Of a DNA stretch of 64,000 nucleotides, positions 11,501 to 21,505 are shown one piece after another. Location of the stretch: assembly GCF_000208865.1 (NCBI RefSeq), contig NC_018385.1, positions 1,470,724 to 1,534,723 on the forward strand, given 5' to 3'. The DNA is from Neospora caninum Liverpool (lineage: Eukaryota; Apicomplexa; Conoidasida; Eucoccidiorida; Sarcocystidae). Each line of letters begins with the position of its first letter. Position 1 is the stretch's first letter. The notes beneath the pieces are model-generated. The model was not told the DNA's origin. It made no database searches and saw only the letters and a list, made by a program, of their open reading frames with translations. Position numbers and translations under genes: made by a program.

Positions 11501-14500
11501 TGCGGGTGTGTGCGTGAACGGTTCGGTCCAAATCGCTCACCTCTACTTCGGCTGCTCTCGCGCTTCGGCCGACTCTTCAGGCCGTTGGGGCCCTTCAGTT
11601 TGTCCTCGATCTCCATTTTCGCGTACTTCACCTCCTTCAGCTTGTTCTGCAACGCTTCTTGCTGCGCCTCCGGAGTCTGCTGCTGTTTCAAGACGGCGAG
11701 AATCGGCGGCGGCGGGACGTCAAAGAGAACGCCGTCTGGGTCGCGGAAGGTCACCAGAGACTGCGATGCCTTGATGCTGGGAGCAGGCAAAGCGTGCACA
11801 AGGAAACGGAGACAAGTTGACACCAAAGCCCGCGCTCCCCTCGAGAACCCCAAACGCCCTCACACAGCCGTGCCCACCTGGTGCGCACACGGCCACAACC
11901 TCGATCAGTCTGGCCCTTTCTGCTTGTATCTTCCGGCAGTATAGATACACGTGGAAGGGAAACGTACAGGACTCATACACACGCGTATGCACACATATAT
12001 AGATGCGCGTGGAAGGGAAACGTACAGGACTCATACACACGTGTATGCACACGTAAGACGAATATCAAAATGCACGCAGAGACCAAGCATGTCAAAGCAT
12101 ATCAATAGAGATATGCATGCAGTTGCCGGTAAAATATGTGAGCGTCTCCGCGCCTCTTCCTGTCTTTCTCGCGCCGCGGCCAAACCACGAAAAGGAACTT
12201 ACGTCAGCGTCAGGTTGCCAATCGGTTTCCCGTCCATGCCTCGCACAAACTGCGCCTCTTCAGCGGTCTCGAACTCGACGACGGCGAACCTGCGGAGACA
12301 CGGGGGAGAGAGCACAAAGGTTTCAGATGCATGAATGATCGAAATGACTACACGTTAATAGACACAGAAAACGTCCAGAACCCAAAACGAACACAATAAA
12401 ACACATGAGAAACTACGTATGCGTCGAACGGGGATGGTGCAACAGGTGCGGAACGAAGTCGGGCAACACGCACAACGGCGGAGGAGAAAAAGCGTTCCCG
12501 GTAGCAACTCCGCAGAGAGAGTGTGCCGGAAGGTAGACTGAGGCAGAAAAGACCTCGCGAGGAAACAGAGGCAATTGGGCGAGGGAGACACAACGCGAAA
12601 CGGAGAGAAGGAAGCGGCATTTACACACATACGCAGAGACGGGTGAAGACTGAGTCGCTGGCGAAGGACGAATGTGGAAGGCTAGGGACTCTCAGGATGT
12701 CTGAAAGGCACTCTAAAGAGAACTCAGCAAGACGCATACGTTGAGTTTTCCCTTTTTCTCCTTTCTGTTCTCTTTCTTTCCGGCTCCTCTGCTTACTTGG
12801 ATTTTTTCTCTGGATGCTGATCCACGCGGAGGTCGGAGATTTTCCCGAAGTCCCGGAGCAGCAAGCGAAGCTCTTCCTTTTCATACTGAGAACCAGCGCA
12901 TCGCAGCGCATCGCTGACAGTCGTCCGTTCGTGCGTGTTTCCCGTCTGATTCTTCATCTGATAAACACCCCGGACGAGGTGTCTTTACCAAGCGTCTCTT
13001 TCCCCGCTCTCTTCTTCACAGGAGGCCCTTCCATTCCCCGCGTTCCCTTCGTTGCTTCACATCGGTGACAACTTTTCCAAACGCCGTTCATTTTCCATCT
13101 CTCTACCCACGGAAACAGTCCCTTGTTGTTTGCGGCTCTTCCCGCGCCTTCTCCTTTCTCTCCCTTCCCTTCCGCTTGTTGTGTCTCAGTCTCGACCGAC
13201 CTCTCGGACCTCCCTGGCTAGCCGCTCAAGGTAACTACGCCACCTCACCCCACCTCACGACACGCGGGTGCGACCATCCCTCTTTTCGGCTCTTTTTCCG
13301 TGTTGGGAAAACAGTGCTTTATCTCTTGCTTTCTTTTCCGTCGCTCCGTCGAGGCGCCGTCTGCACATCTCTGCGACTCACCTCCTCGGGGAAATTCTCG
13401 ACAAACAGAGTGCGCCCAAGCTGCTGGAGCTCCGTCTCCTTGTAGGGACACCCCGTCACCAGCGAGGCCGCAGCGGGAAGGAGACCGCCGGCGCCGGGGC
13501 CGATGGAGACACCTAGGCCTAACTCCGTCTTCTTCTTCTCGGCGAGGATTTTCGCCTGCAGAGCTGCTGATTGAACCGCCTGCAAATATCGGAAACACAC
13601 GGCAGAAAACAAAACGGCCTTTCCCCAGAAAGGAGGGACGCACAAACATCAGGGAAACGAGAAACGCGACCGAGGAAAAAACCGGCACGTGCGCCCCCGA
13701 AAAAGCGAGAGGCTACCCAAAAATGCCTCTCGCCTTTGCATCTTCTACCTGCATAAGAAGCCTCAGTCGTCGTGCCCGCACGTGTCCCCTTTTTTTGGCT
13801 CGAGGGCACCGCGCGCATCCGTATTCCCACTGGTCTTCCCCCCCCTCTTGTCTGCCATCCGATGACTTACCTGCAAGTTGCTGAGGTGGTTCTGCATGGC
13901 GATTTCGACCACGCTCATTTGGCTGTTTAGCGGCATGGCCCCAAAAGCCGCGGCGCCTCCGGCCTGTCCCCCCAGCGCCGCGACCGCGCCCGCGGTCGCT
14001 AGTTGGGCTCCGGCTCCGAGGGCACCCGCGCTGTTGGCTTCGAACTGCTGGAGTTGGAGCTGCTGGAGCTGCTGGAGCTGCCGCATGCCTTCGCCAACCG
14101 CAGGCTGTGCCAAGCCGACCGGCTGCTGGACATTCAGAGCTGCTTGTTTCGCGAGGGCCTCGAGAGAAGCGGCAGTGGAGCCCGAGCCGCTGGTCGCGAG
14201 GGCCTCCGGAGGGGCGATGAAGGTCCCGCCTCCCGCGGGCTCCACGACCGTCACCACCATGGGGACATTGAGGAGGGGCGTGTTGTTGAGCTGGGATGCG
14301 GCTGTGATCCCTGCGGAGTCGCGAAACTCGAGGACGCAGTAGCGCTGCGCAGGGTTGTTCGTGTAGGCTTTGAAGCCGATGGTGAGGATTTCTCCGCAGT
14401 GCGAGAAGATCTGGCGAATGTGGTCCCCGGTCACCAACGGCGATAGATTCTTGATGTACAAAATATTCGCCGTGCTGTACAGGGGAGCACGCACAGACGC

Positions 14501-14530
14501 GCCCCCCACGGCAGAGCTCCCCGCCAGCAT
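8535..14530 (-). CDS. SREK1-like splicing factor: two RRMs plus a long RS-rich C-terminus
   Basis: Likely nuclear pre-mRNA splicing regulator. Proposed exons: 14530-13871, 13579-13382, 12885-12797, 12289-12203, 11776-11541, 11376-9345 and 8907-8535. Phases all agree, giving about 1224 residues. RRM1 (about residues 22-95) has ILYIKN as RNP2 and RYCVLEF as RNP1, with QLNNTPLLN where human SREK1 has its LTNT motif. An Ala/Gln linker (LQQLQQLQLQQF) and GPGAGGLLP follow, as in SREK1. RRM2 (about 275-350) has RTLFVENF and KFAVVEFET. A charged helix (KEVKYAKMEIEDK) leads into about 800 residues of Arg/Ser/Pro/Gly-rich RS domain ending SRSLSEDSDSSSS. The start is the ATG at 14530, but an AG directly before it could be an acceptor, so an upstream exon is possible. 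The family call is strong; one-to-one orthology to SREK1 is an inference. Confidence 0.82.
11941..12052. repeat. 58-bp direct tandem duplication in an intron of the SREK1-like gene
   Basis: Copies start at 11941 and 11999 and share GTGGAAGGGAAACGTACAGG and CTCATACACACG. They differ by a few transitions. They lie between exons 12289-12203 and 11776-11541 and do not touch splice sites. Confidence 0.9.
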
Positions 14531-17500
14531 GCTGTCAAGGGACGCCGCAGAGAGAGAGCAAAGAGGAGAGAGGCGGCGAGGAAGAACAGACTCAGCGGCG
14601 CCCGTTCGCGAGTAGCCACGGGACGAGGTTGAGGGCGCAGGAACTTGAGGCGACTCGAGACGGTCGAGAAAGGAAGACGGAAGAAAAGGAGAACGGAGAC
14701 GAATCGCGGAAACGCAAATACGAATGCCGGAGAGACAGAGACAGAGAGGGTTACAGGCAGAGGAGACAGGATTACAGGGAACGCTTAGAGGCGCTGAGTT
14801 CTTTTCACGCAATCTGTGTTGGGGGGGGGGCGGCAAGTCCCCAGAGTGTCGACAGCGAAGATAGAGAGACGGAAAACAGACGAAAGGAACGGGACTGGTC
14901 GCGCGTCGCGAAGGAATTCAACCGGAGGCAGACGGAAGGTGAGCGCAGATGGTGCGCGTTTTCGATGGGGAAGCGGGGCGAAGGGTTGAACTACGGGGCA
15001 GAGAGACACTCACTGCATCTCGAGAAGGAAACGACGGCCGCGAGGCGCAAACATGGGCGGACGGAGACGATCGTAAGAGTCCCTCAAAAATTCAGCGAGA
15101 GAAAAGGCGAAAGACAGCGAAGATCTAGGGCGAAACTCGCGTCGAGAGCCGGAGACGCTTTCTGTGCCGTGGACCCTTTGCGATATCCGGTTCTCTCAGG
15201 AGCAAGATCCTAACGGATTCTCCTCCGGACTGGGGGATGAGAAAAATCAAACGTTTTGGCTCCTCGCCGCTTTCTGTGTCCCCGAAGCTCCGGCGTTGTC
15301 CCCCCCCAGCACTAAAACCGCATGGGATCGCCGCACACGAGTTGGAAGGCGAAAGGCGCGGGCTGCAACGCGACGTTGAGAGGCACTGGAGACCAGCATC
15401 CACCGCAGAGAGTGATTCTCGCGAGAAGGAAAAAGAGAGAGACAACTCAACTTTCTCCAGCTCTCAGCTCCGCGCTCAGCACAGGCGCGCACGTCGACGG
15501 AGCGTTTTCCTCTCGTACCCGCCCACACCTGCGCCGGCGGAAAACCCAGTGGGAGACGACGATGTTTCGCAGTTGGAAGAGAACAGAGAAAGGAAAAGCG
15601 ACTGAGACGTTGGACACGCCGCTCGCCAGCAGAGAGACCGAATGCGCGCACAGCGAACCAGGCGCGCTCCTGTTTGTGCTCTTCGAATTCTCCAATTGCC
15701 CCGCGATATCCCTTCCCCCCCCTTGTCTATTTTCTCAGGGGCGTGGGCCGCGCACGCGCTCTGGAGGGAGGAAAAGGGAACCTCGGGAACAGCTGTTGCG
15801 CGGGCGGTGCCTGGAACCGAAAAACGCGTAATCCCCGCGTCGCGGCAGTTCCTGGAGACACTCAGAAAACTCCTCGGAAAACCCAAGAGTCGTGGAAACG
15901 AAAGGCATCGCTAGCGGCTTGGGTGAAACGCCGGCAGAAAAAGAGCGGGGACGCGCCGCACGCAGAAGGGAGTATCACACGGCGCTGAAAATCGACTGCG
16001 CGTTCCGTGTGCGCGCGCCGCCTTTTGCAGGAAAAAGCCGCGAACTCTGTTGAGTCAAGTCGCTTTACACACCCAGAAGAAAACGCGTTTCCCCAGAAAT
16101 TCCCTCGCGAGCAAAAAACAGTCGTTAGGGCGCGAGAGGCCGGCACGAGTCTTTGGACGCTCGCGGGAAAAAACGGTCCGTGCAACGGCGAGCGCGGCTT
16201 CGCCAGGCTCTCGCTCGAGGTTTTCCCGCCGCTGTTTTCGAATCCAGATAGAGAGCATCGGTCGAGAAACCCATCGAAAAACGCCAGCCGGCAGCGTCGG
16301 TCTCTCTGAATGTTCGGAGCTCACTACTGTGGCCTGGCCCAGGGCGTTCAGTTGGCGAGTTTCTCGCCAAAACGGATCAGGCGTCGGCGCACAAAAGTCC
16401 AGAGTCCCTCCTCGCTTTCTAACACATCGCGCACCCTTTTTTCTACTCAGAGAGGAGCCCGCCGCCGTTGTCGCAGAAAACTCCACAAATCGCGCAGTTT
16501 TGAGGCGCAAAAAGGAACGCGACGTCTTCTCGCCTTTTGTGTCTCGAGCGGCAACGCATCCCGCCTCTTGGTCCTTTCCGAGTCAACTCTCGTCTTTTTG
16601 GGGGGGGGTTGCTCGGCCCCGCCCCCCTCTCTCTCTCTCTGTGGCTGTTTCGAGACTTGCGAGAAAACGCCCCGATTTGTGTTTGCCCCGTCCTTGTGCC
16701 GCGCCAGTCCGCGAAACAAAGCGAGAGAAAGAGAGAGACACACGAAACGAGACACTCAGAGAAACCTGCGCTTTTGCTCGGGCGGTTCTGGTGTGCACGG
16801 CGTGCGCGTCGAAAACTTTCCGCTTCGCGAGAAAACCTAGACGGAGAGAGCAGCGAGGGCAGCCCAGCCGGTCTTTGAATTTTTCGAAAATACGCAGCGA
16901 CAGAGAGGCGCCTCTGGGGGTTTCCCGACGGCGCCGAAATCCGGAAATGCACGTACAATACAAATGTATCGATCGCTACAACGTATGCATTCACGCTGCG
17001 GTTTCGGTGGAGTTCTGGTTTTTGTCTTTGCAGAGCGCTCCCAAGTGGCCGACGTGACCGCTCGCGCAGAGGCTTCCGTTTTTGCCGTGGCTGAGGGCCT
17101 CAGAATTGTGTTTTTTCATTGCCTTTTCCCCGAAAGAACTTTACTCCGGTGGGGGCGGGCGTCACTTGCGGTGCCGTCGCGTGAATGCCGCGTCGACTGA
17201 CCGGGAAGGTTCTTGGGAAGCACAAACCGTCATCGCACGAGCGACCGGCGCAGAGAGAGATATTTGGACCTTCCAGCGGAGTCGTTCTCTCGTCTTTTCT
17301 CTTTTTTCTGGCAAAAACGGATGCTCAGAGTTTCCCCAGGCGCTGTGCGCGACACCGCGCATCCTAACTGTCCCTGGAGCCGACCGTGGTCGTAGCTCCC
17401 GCCTTGCGAAAAATTCAGTTCGGCAAATCCTTTTTTCAAACGTGAAACAGCTGCTTGCCCCGCTGGCGCATTGCGGGTAAGTGCAGGCTTTCTAGCCGTG

Positions 17501-18400
17501 GGCCGTAACGGGAATTTCCGTCCACAGAAAAACCGGAAATATCTCACGCCTTTCACGGACACCAAAGGTCGTCTTTCCCCCACTCTCTATCTCGCCAAAA
17601 TCGCGTCGTCTCTGCGTTCTTTGCTCTCTGACACACGCCCCGCCGTTGAAGCCATCCGTCGTCTGGGACGTTCGCCCGGCGCCTCGCGCCGTGTTGTCCG
17701 TGCTTTCCCTCGCCAGACGCGAAGAAAAGGGAAGAGGCGCGAGGAACAAAAGAGAGAGTTGGGGAGACGCGGGAGGAAAGTTAAAACGATCCACGTGTGC
17801 GAGAAGACCGGAAAGTTCGGCAAACATCTCTCATCTCCAAAGGGAAGACTCCTCTTACGTTTTTCCCTCGTCTGTGTGTGTATACAGGCCGTCTCCGCAG
17901 CTTTAATCTCGTACGTGATCGCTGTCCGTTGCCCCGCCCCCTTTCTGTGCTTCCCGCGTAGACGAGGAAGACTCTTTGTGCTGCCTTCTCTCGGCTCGCG
18001 GCGCTCTTCACTTTCACGGCAATCGAGTTCTTCTTCGCCGCTTACCTTTTCGAACAGGGTCAACACGGATTCCCCCGTTCCACGTTTTTATGCTCTCGGG
18101 ACACCGAGCGGCACACAGCGAAGATCGCGTCACGTTCCTCTCCTCTGTGCTCCACCTACACCGCATCCCAGCTTCGCCGCTTAACGTTTTCGACGTGCAA
18201 CGCGTCTTCTCTATCGTCTTTTCTGTCTTGCTCTTCCTTCCTCGTTCTCTCTGTGTGCACGCCTTCGAGTGTGTTTTGTGGCCAGGAAGGCCTGTGTGTA
18301 GCGCGGATGCACTGCAGAGACCCGCGTTCTTTCTGCTCTGTTCTGAACTCCCTTAGTCGCGGAATCTTTCCCGGAAACACCCCCACGGCACTTTGGGAAA
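14531..18400. other. Divergent intergenic spacer (SREK1-like gene left, RING ligase right)
   Basis: The spacer must contain the promoters and 5' leaders of two divergently transcribed genes. It includes an unusually even GC-rich stretch with overlapping open frames on both strands (for example 16050-17057 forward). None has a recognisable motif, convincing splice structure or codon periodicity that I can defend by eye. A G10 run lies at about 14820-14830 and a G9 run near 16600. No gene is called. Confidence 0.5.
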
Positions 18401-21400
18401 ATGGCTTCGCCCTCTGGCGAGCCGGGCGGTCCAGACGCGAGTGGACGCGCGTGCCTCACAGACCTCGCGACGAGGGCGCGGGCTTCGCGATTCAGCGAGA
18501 GGAGCGTCTCAGAGAGGGGACAGCGTGGAGAGAGAGGCAACGTGGAAGGACCAGGGGAGGAGGGTTGGGGGCACGAGGCGAGGGGAGACGCGGCTGCAGG
18601 GATCGAAACATTTTCGGCATCCTGCGAAGACTGCAACGCCACGAGGCGTTCAACCGAGAGCGAGAAGGTGGACGAGGATCTCGGCGATGAAGAAGCCGCT
18701 GACGAGCTGGCGTCGGGAAGCGGCTTCTTCTTTGCTAGGAATTCTGCCTCGCTCGTCTCTTCAGTTCGCGGAAACGTGGATCTTTTCAGTTCTTCACTGC
18801 CGGACGATTTCCGATCTGAAGCGCGAAGCATCTCTTCTGGATCGCCGCCCACGGCGCCGCCTTCCCGTCACCCGCCCGCGATAAACTCGGGTGTGTCTTC
18901 CTGTCTCTCCTCGTCTTCGGCCTCTTCCTCGGCAAGTTTCCCGCCTTCCTCCAGTGCGTCTCGCGCAGTCTCCTCGACAGGGCCATCTACAGAGACTCAG
19001 CACGAGTGCGAACCGTCGTTTTTGGATTTCCCGCTCTCTCCGTCCTCCGCCTCTTCTCTCGCTTCTTCCTCTTTGCAGCCTTCCGTTAGCGTCTCTGGTT
19101 CTAGCCTTTTCTCTTCTTCCGAAGGGATGGATGCACTAGGCGCGTCTGCGGTTCCCCTTCTCTCGAGCACTCCCGCCGGCGACGCTGCTGGAGCGTCTCC
19201 TGTGCCGTCCCCGGCTGGCGCCGCAACTTCCTCCCCCCGCGCCGAAGACCCGTCGAGCGTCGCTTCTGTGCTGCCTTCCTCGGCTGTCTCGAAACCCCGG
19301 CCGTTGTCTGTGGGCCTCGCGCGCCCAACTCCCTCGCGTGCTCGCGCCCCCGCGGACGGACGTCTCGCAGAAGGAGAGACAGAAAGCGTCCCTTCGACGC
19401 CAGTGCAGGACGAGAGAGGAGAGAGAAGATACACCTCGGAAGGCGACCCGCGGAACGAAGCGGGTTCTCGGAAAGAGAGAGATGGCAACGAGGAGGCGAG
19501 ACGGCTGGTCTCCGGATTCGCCGTGAGCACTTGCGACGCAGAGATGAACGCTGTGCAGGCGCCACAGGGGCCGTCGAGGTCCCAGCTGCATGCGGAGAGC
19601 GCGGACGCGGAGGTGTTAGTCGGGGCGGCGGCGCTGAGGAAGCAGTTCTCGCACGCGCATGCGGGTGACCCCTATTCGACTTCTGGTCTTTCGTGTGCGT
19701 CTTCCTCCGTTGTGCCGTCTCCTCGTCGCTCGCCGCCCGCCTTTCCCGCGTCTACGGCCGCATGCGCTTCCAGGGATCCCTCCCCCCCGCAGCTGCACGG
19801 GGCAGGGGAGTCTGCAGGCGAGGGCGAGGGACCCGCCGAGAACGAGAGAGGCGGACCACGGGTTCAGCCTGCGTCTCTGGCTGGTCGGCGAGGCCGGTCG
19901 GAAGTGGCGGAGGACGAAGGAGCAAAGAGAAGAAGAGACGCGCACCAGGACGTCCGAGGAGTCCTAGAGGAAGAAGCTGGGAAAGGGTCATCCGACGGCT
20001 GCGAAGATTCTCAGAGAAGCACTCTACGCAGTGCCGCAAGCAGCGCGCTGTCCTGGGCAGAAGGCAGACTTCGCTGGTTTGTGGGGCGAGACTCCGCGAG
20101 CGAAAGCGAGCGCGGGTTGTCGGGATTTCACGGAGGGCGGGAGCCGAGTTGCCCCGCTGCGTCAGATGTGCATACTCCGAGACGAAGACAACGCGAGGAA
20201 AGCGCGGCAGAGGACACCCAGTCGCCAGTGGGGTCCGCCGACGATGGCGAGATGCCGCGACGAGGTCTTGCGTCCAGTCTTGTGGAGAGCAGGCGAGATG
20301 CGCTTTCGGGCGCCGGTCGCGCGCGTCCTTCCAGCTCGTCGGCCTCTGCGGCGCTTCAGATGGACGAAGAGGCGCCAGGCGGGAGCGAAACAGAGAGCGA
20401 GAAGAGGACCCGGGAGGGGGAGAGGGACGATGATGCCGAGAGCGTGGAGGAGATGGGGAGTCACCACGCAGCGATCAGCATCGATAGCGGCGACGAAGAC
20501 GATGTGGCAGTCGTCGACGCGGCCGGCGAGGGGACAGAAGGTCGAGACGCGGATGCCCTTGACCCGCGAGAGGGCGAAGAAGAGAAGGAAGAAGAGGAGT
20601 CCGATGGCACGAGTCGAGTGTCTCCCCGCGCCCCTGAAACCGCTGCCGCGCCGGGCACCGAGGGGCGGGCAGTCCCGGCGTCGCGGCCGGAGGGCTTCAG
20701 CGACGACGACCTCGAGGAGGTGGAAGAAGACGGAGACGATTTGGAGATTATTGCCGTGGAAGAAGACGACGCTGTTGAGTTTATCAGGGAAGACCAGAAC
20801 CGTGTCCCTGCGCGTCGGCTGTTTGCGGCGGAGGCCTTCGAGTTCCCCCGTTTGTTTCCGCCTCAAGGGGCGACACGGAGTTCCCCTTTCGCGTCTCCAG
20901 GGCCAGGTGCGGTGTGTCTCTCGAGCCCAGAAGCCGCGCCGCAGCCTGAGGACGACGTGCACGTGCCGCGGTGCGCCATCTGTCTCCTCAATCTGAAAAG
21001 GAGACACACGGACGTTTTGCGTCTCATGGAAGAGCGCGAACAAGAAGAAGGGAAGGCGAGCGCCGGGGGCGGGTCGGGAGAAGGCGAAGCGGAAACGAGT
21101 GGCGCGCGAGACGAAGAGGCGACGGTGTCTCCGGCCCCCCGGGGAGACCCGCCCAGTACGGCTGGCGAGGGCGAAGGACGCGAAGAGACCCAGACGGATC
21201 CGGTGCCAGGCGACGAAGGCGACCGGAGTCCGGGGGGTGGGAGGGGACGGGGGCGCAGGCGACGGGGCCCGAGCCGCGGGAGGGGCGAGAAAACCGCGGC
21301 GGACAAGGCCGCGCAGCGAAAGAAGTACACGGAGAAATTCCGCTCGCTGTACTCTCCTGAAGATCGGGATCAAACGATGGTGACGATTTGCGGCCACGTC

Positions 21401-21505
21401 TTCTGCAAAGGCTGCCTCGAGCACGCCCTCATGCTCAAGAAGGAGTGCCCGGTGTGCCGGCGGAAACTCCACGGGTCTCGGCAGTATTTCCCCGTTTTCT
21501 TCTGA
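18401..21505 (+). CDS. RING E3 ubiquitin ligase with SUMO-interacting-type motifs (RNF4/Slx8-like), split RING
   Basis: A single exon of 1034 residues starting at AAAATGG, a good initiation context. Residues 1-650 are Ser/Ala/Glu-rich and unstructured-looking. Candidate SUMO-interacting motifs lie in an acidic region: ISIDSGDEDD (692-701), VAVVD (702-706) and LEIIAVEEDD (781-790). The C-terminus is a C3HC4 RING: C858-x2-C861, then C997-x-H999-x2-C1002-x2-C1005 and C1016-x2-C1019. It closes with SRQYFPVFF, resembling the RNF4 tail KRYHPIYI. SUMO-targeted ligases of this type ubiquitinate poly-SUMOylated nuclear proteins. The oddity is 135 residues of acidic and Arg/Gly-rich sequence between the first and second cysteine pairs, where RINGs usually have about 10-40. 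No in-frame splice pair obviously removes it. RING identity is firm; SUMO targeting is inference. Confidence 0.82.
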   Translation: MASPSGEPGGPDASGRACLTDLATRARASRFSERSVSERGQRGERGNVEGPGEEGWGHEARGDAAAGIETFSASCEDCNATRRSTESEKVDEDLGDEEAADELASGSGFFFARNSASLVSSVRGNVDLFSSSLPDDFRSEARSISSGSPPTAPPSRHPPAINSGVSSCLSSSSASSSASFPPSSSASRAVSSTGPSTETQHECEPSFLDFPLSPSSASSLASSSLQPSVSVSGSSLFSSSEGMDALGASAVPLLSSTPAGDAAGASPVPSPAGAATSSPRAEDPSSVASVLPSSAVSKPRPLSVGLARPTPSRARAPADGRLAEGETESVPSTPVQDERGERRYTSEGDPRNEAGSRKERDGNEEARRLVSGFAVSTCDAEMNAVQAPQGPSRSQLHAESADAEVLVGAAALRKQFSHAHAGDPYSTSGLSCASSSVVPSPRRSPPAFPASTAACASRDPSPPQLHGAGESAGEGEGPAENERGGPRVQPASLAGRRGRSEVAEDEGAKRRRDAHQDVRGVLEEEAGKGSSDGCEDSQRSTLRSAASSALSWAEGRLRWFVGRDSASESERGLSGFHGGREPSCPAASDVHTPRRRQREESAAEDTQSPVGSADDGEMPRRGLASSLVESRRDALSGAGRARPSSSSASAALQMDEEAPGGSETESEKRTREGERDDDAESVEEMGSHHAAISIDSGDEDDVAVVDAAGEGTEGRDADALDPREGEEEKEEEESDGTSRVSPRAPETAAAPGTEGRAVPASRPEGFSDDDLEEVEEDGDDLEIIAVEEDDAVEFIREDQNRVPARRLFAAEAFEFPRLFPPQGATRSSPFASPGPGAVCLSSPEAAPQPEDDVHVPRCAICLLNLKRRHTDVLRLMEEREQEEGKASAGGGSGEGEAETSGARDEEATVSPAPRGDPPSTAGEGEGREETQTDPVPGDEGDRSPGGGRGRGRRRRGPSRGRGEKTAADKAAQRKKYTEKFRSLYSPEDRDQTMVTICGHVFCKGCLEHALMLKKECPVCRRKLHGSRQYFPVFF

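Noticed and set aside
16050..17057. A 335-codon forward frame in the divergent spacer
   Set aside because: It overlaps several other open frames on both strands in GC-rich sequence and lacks any motif, good start context or splice support.
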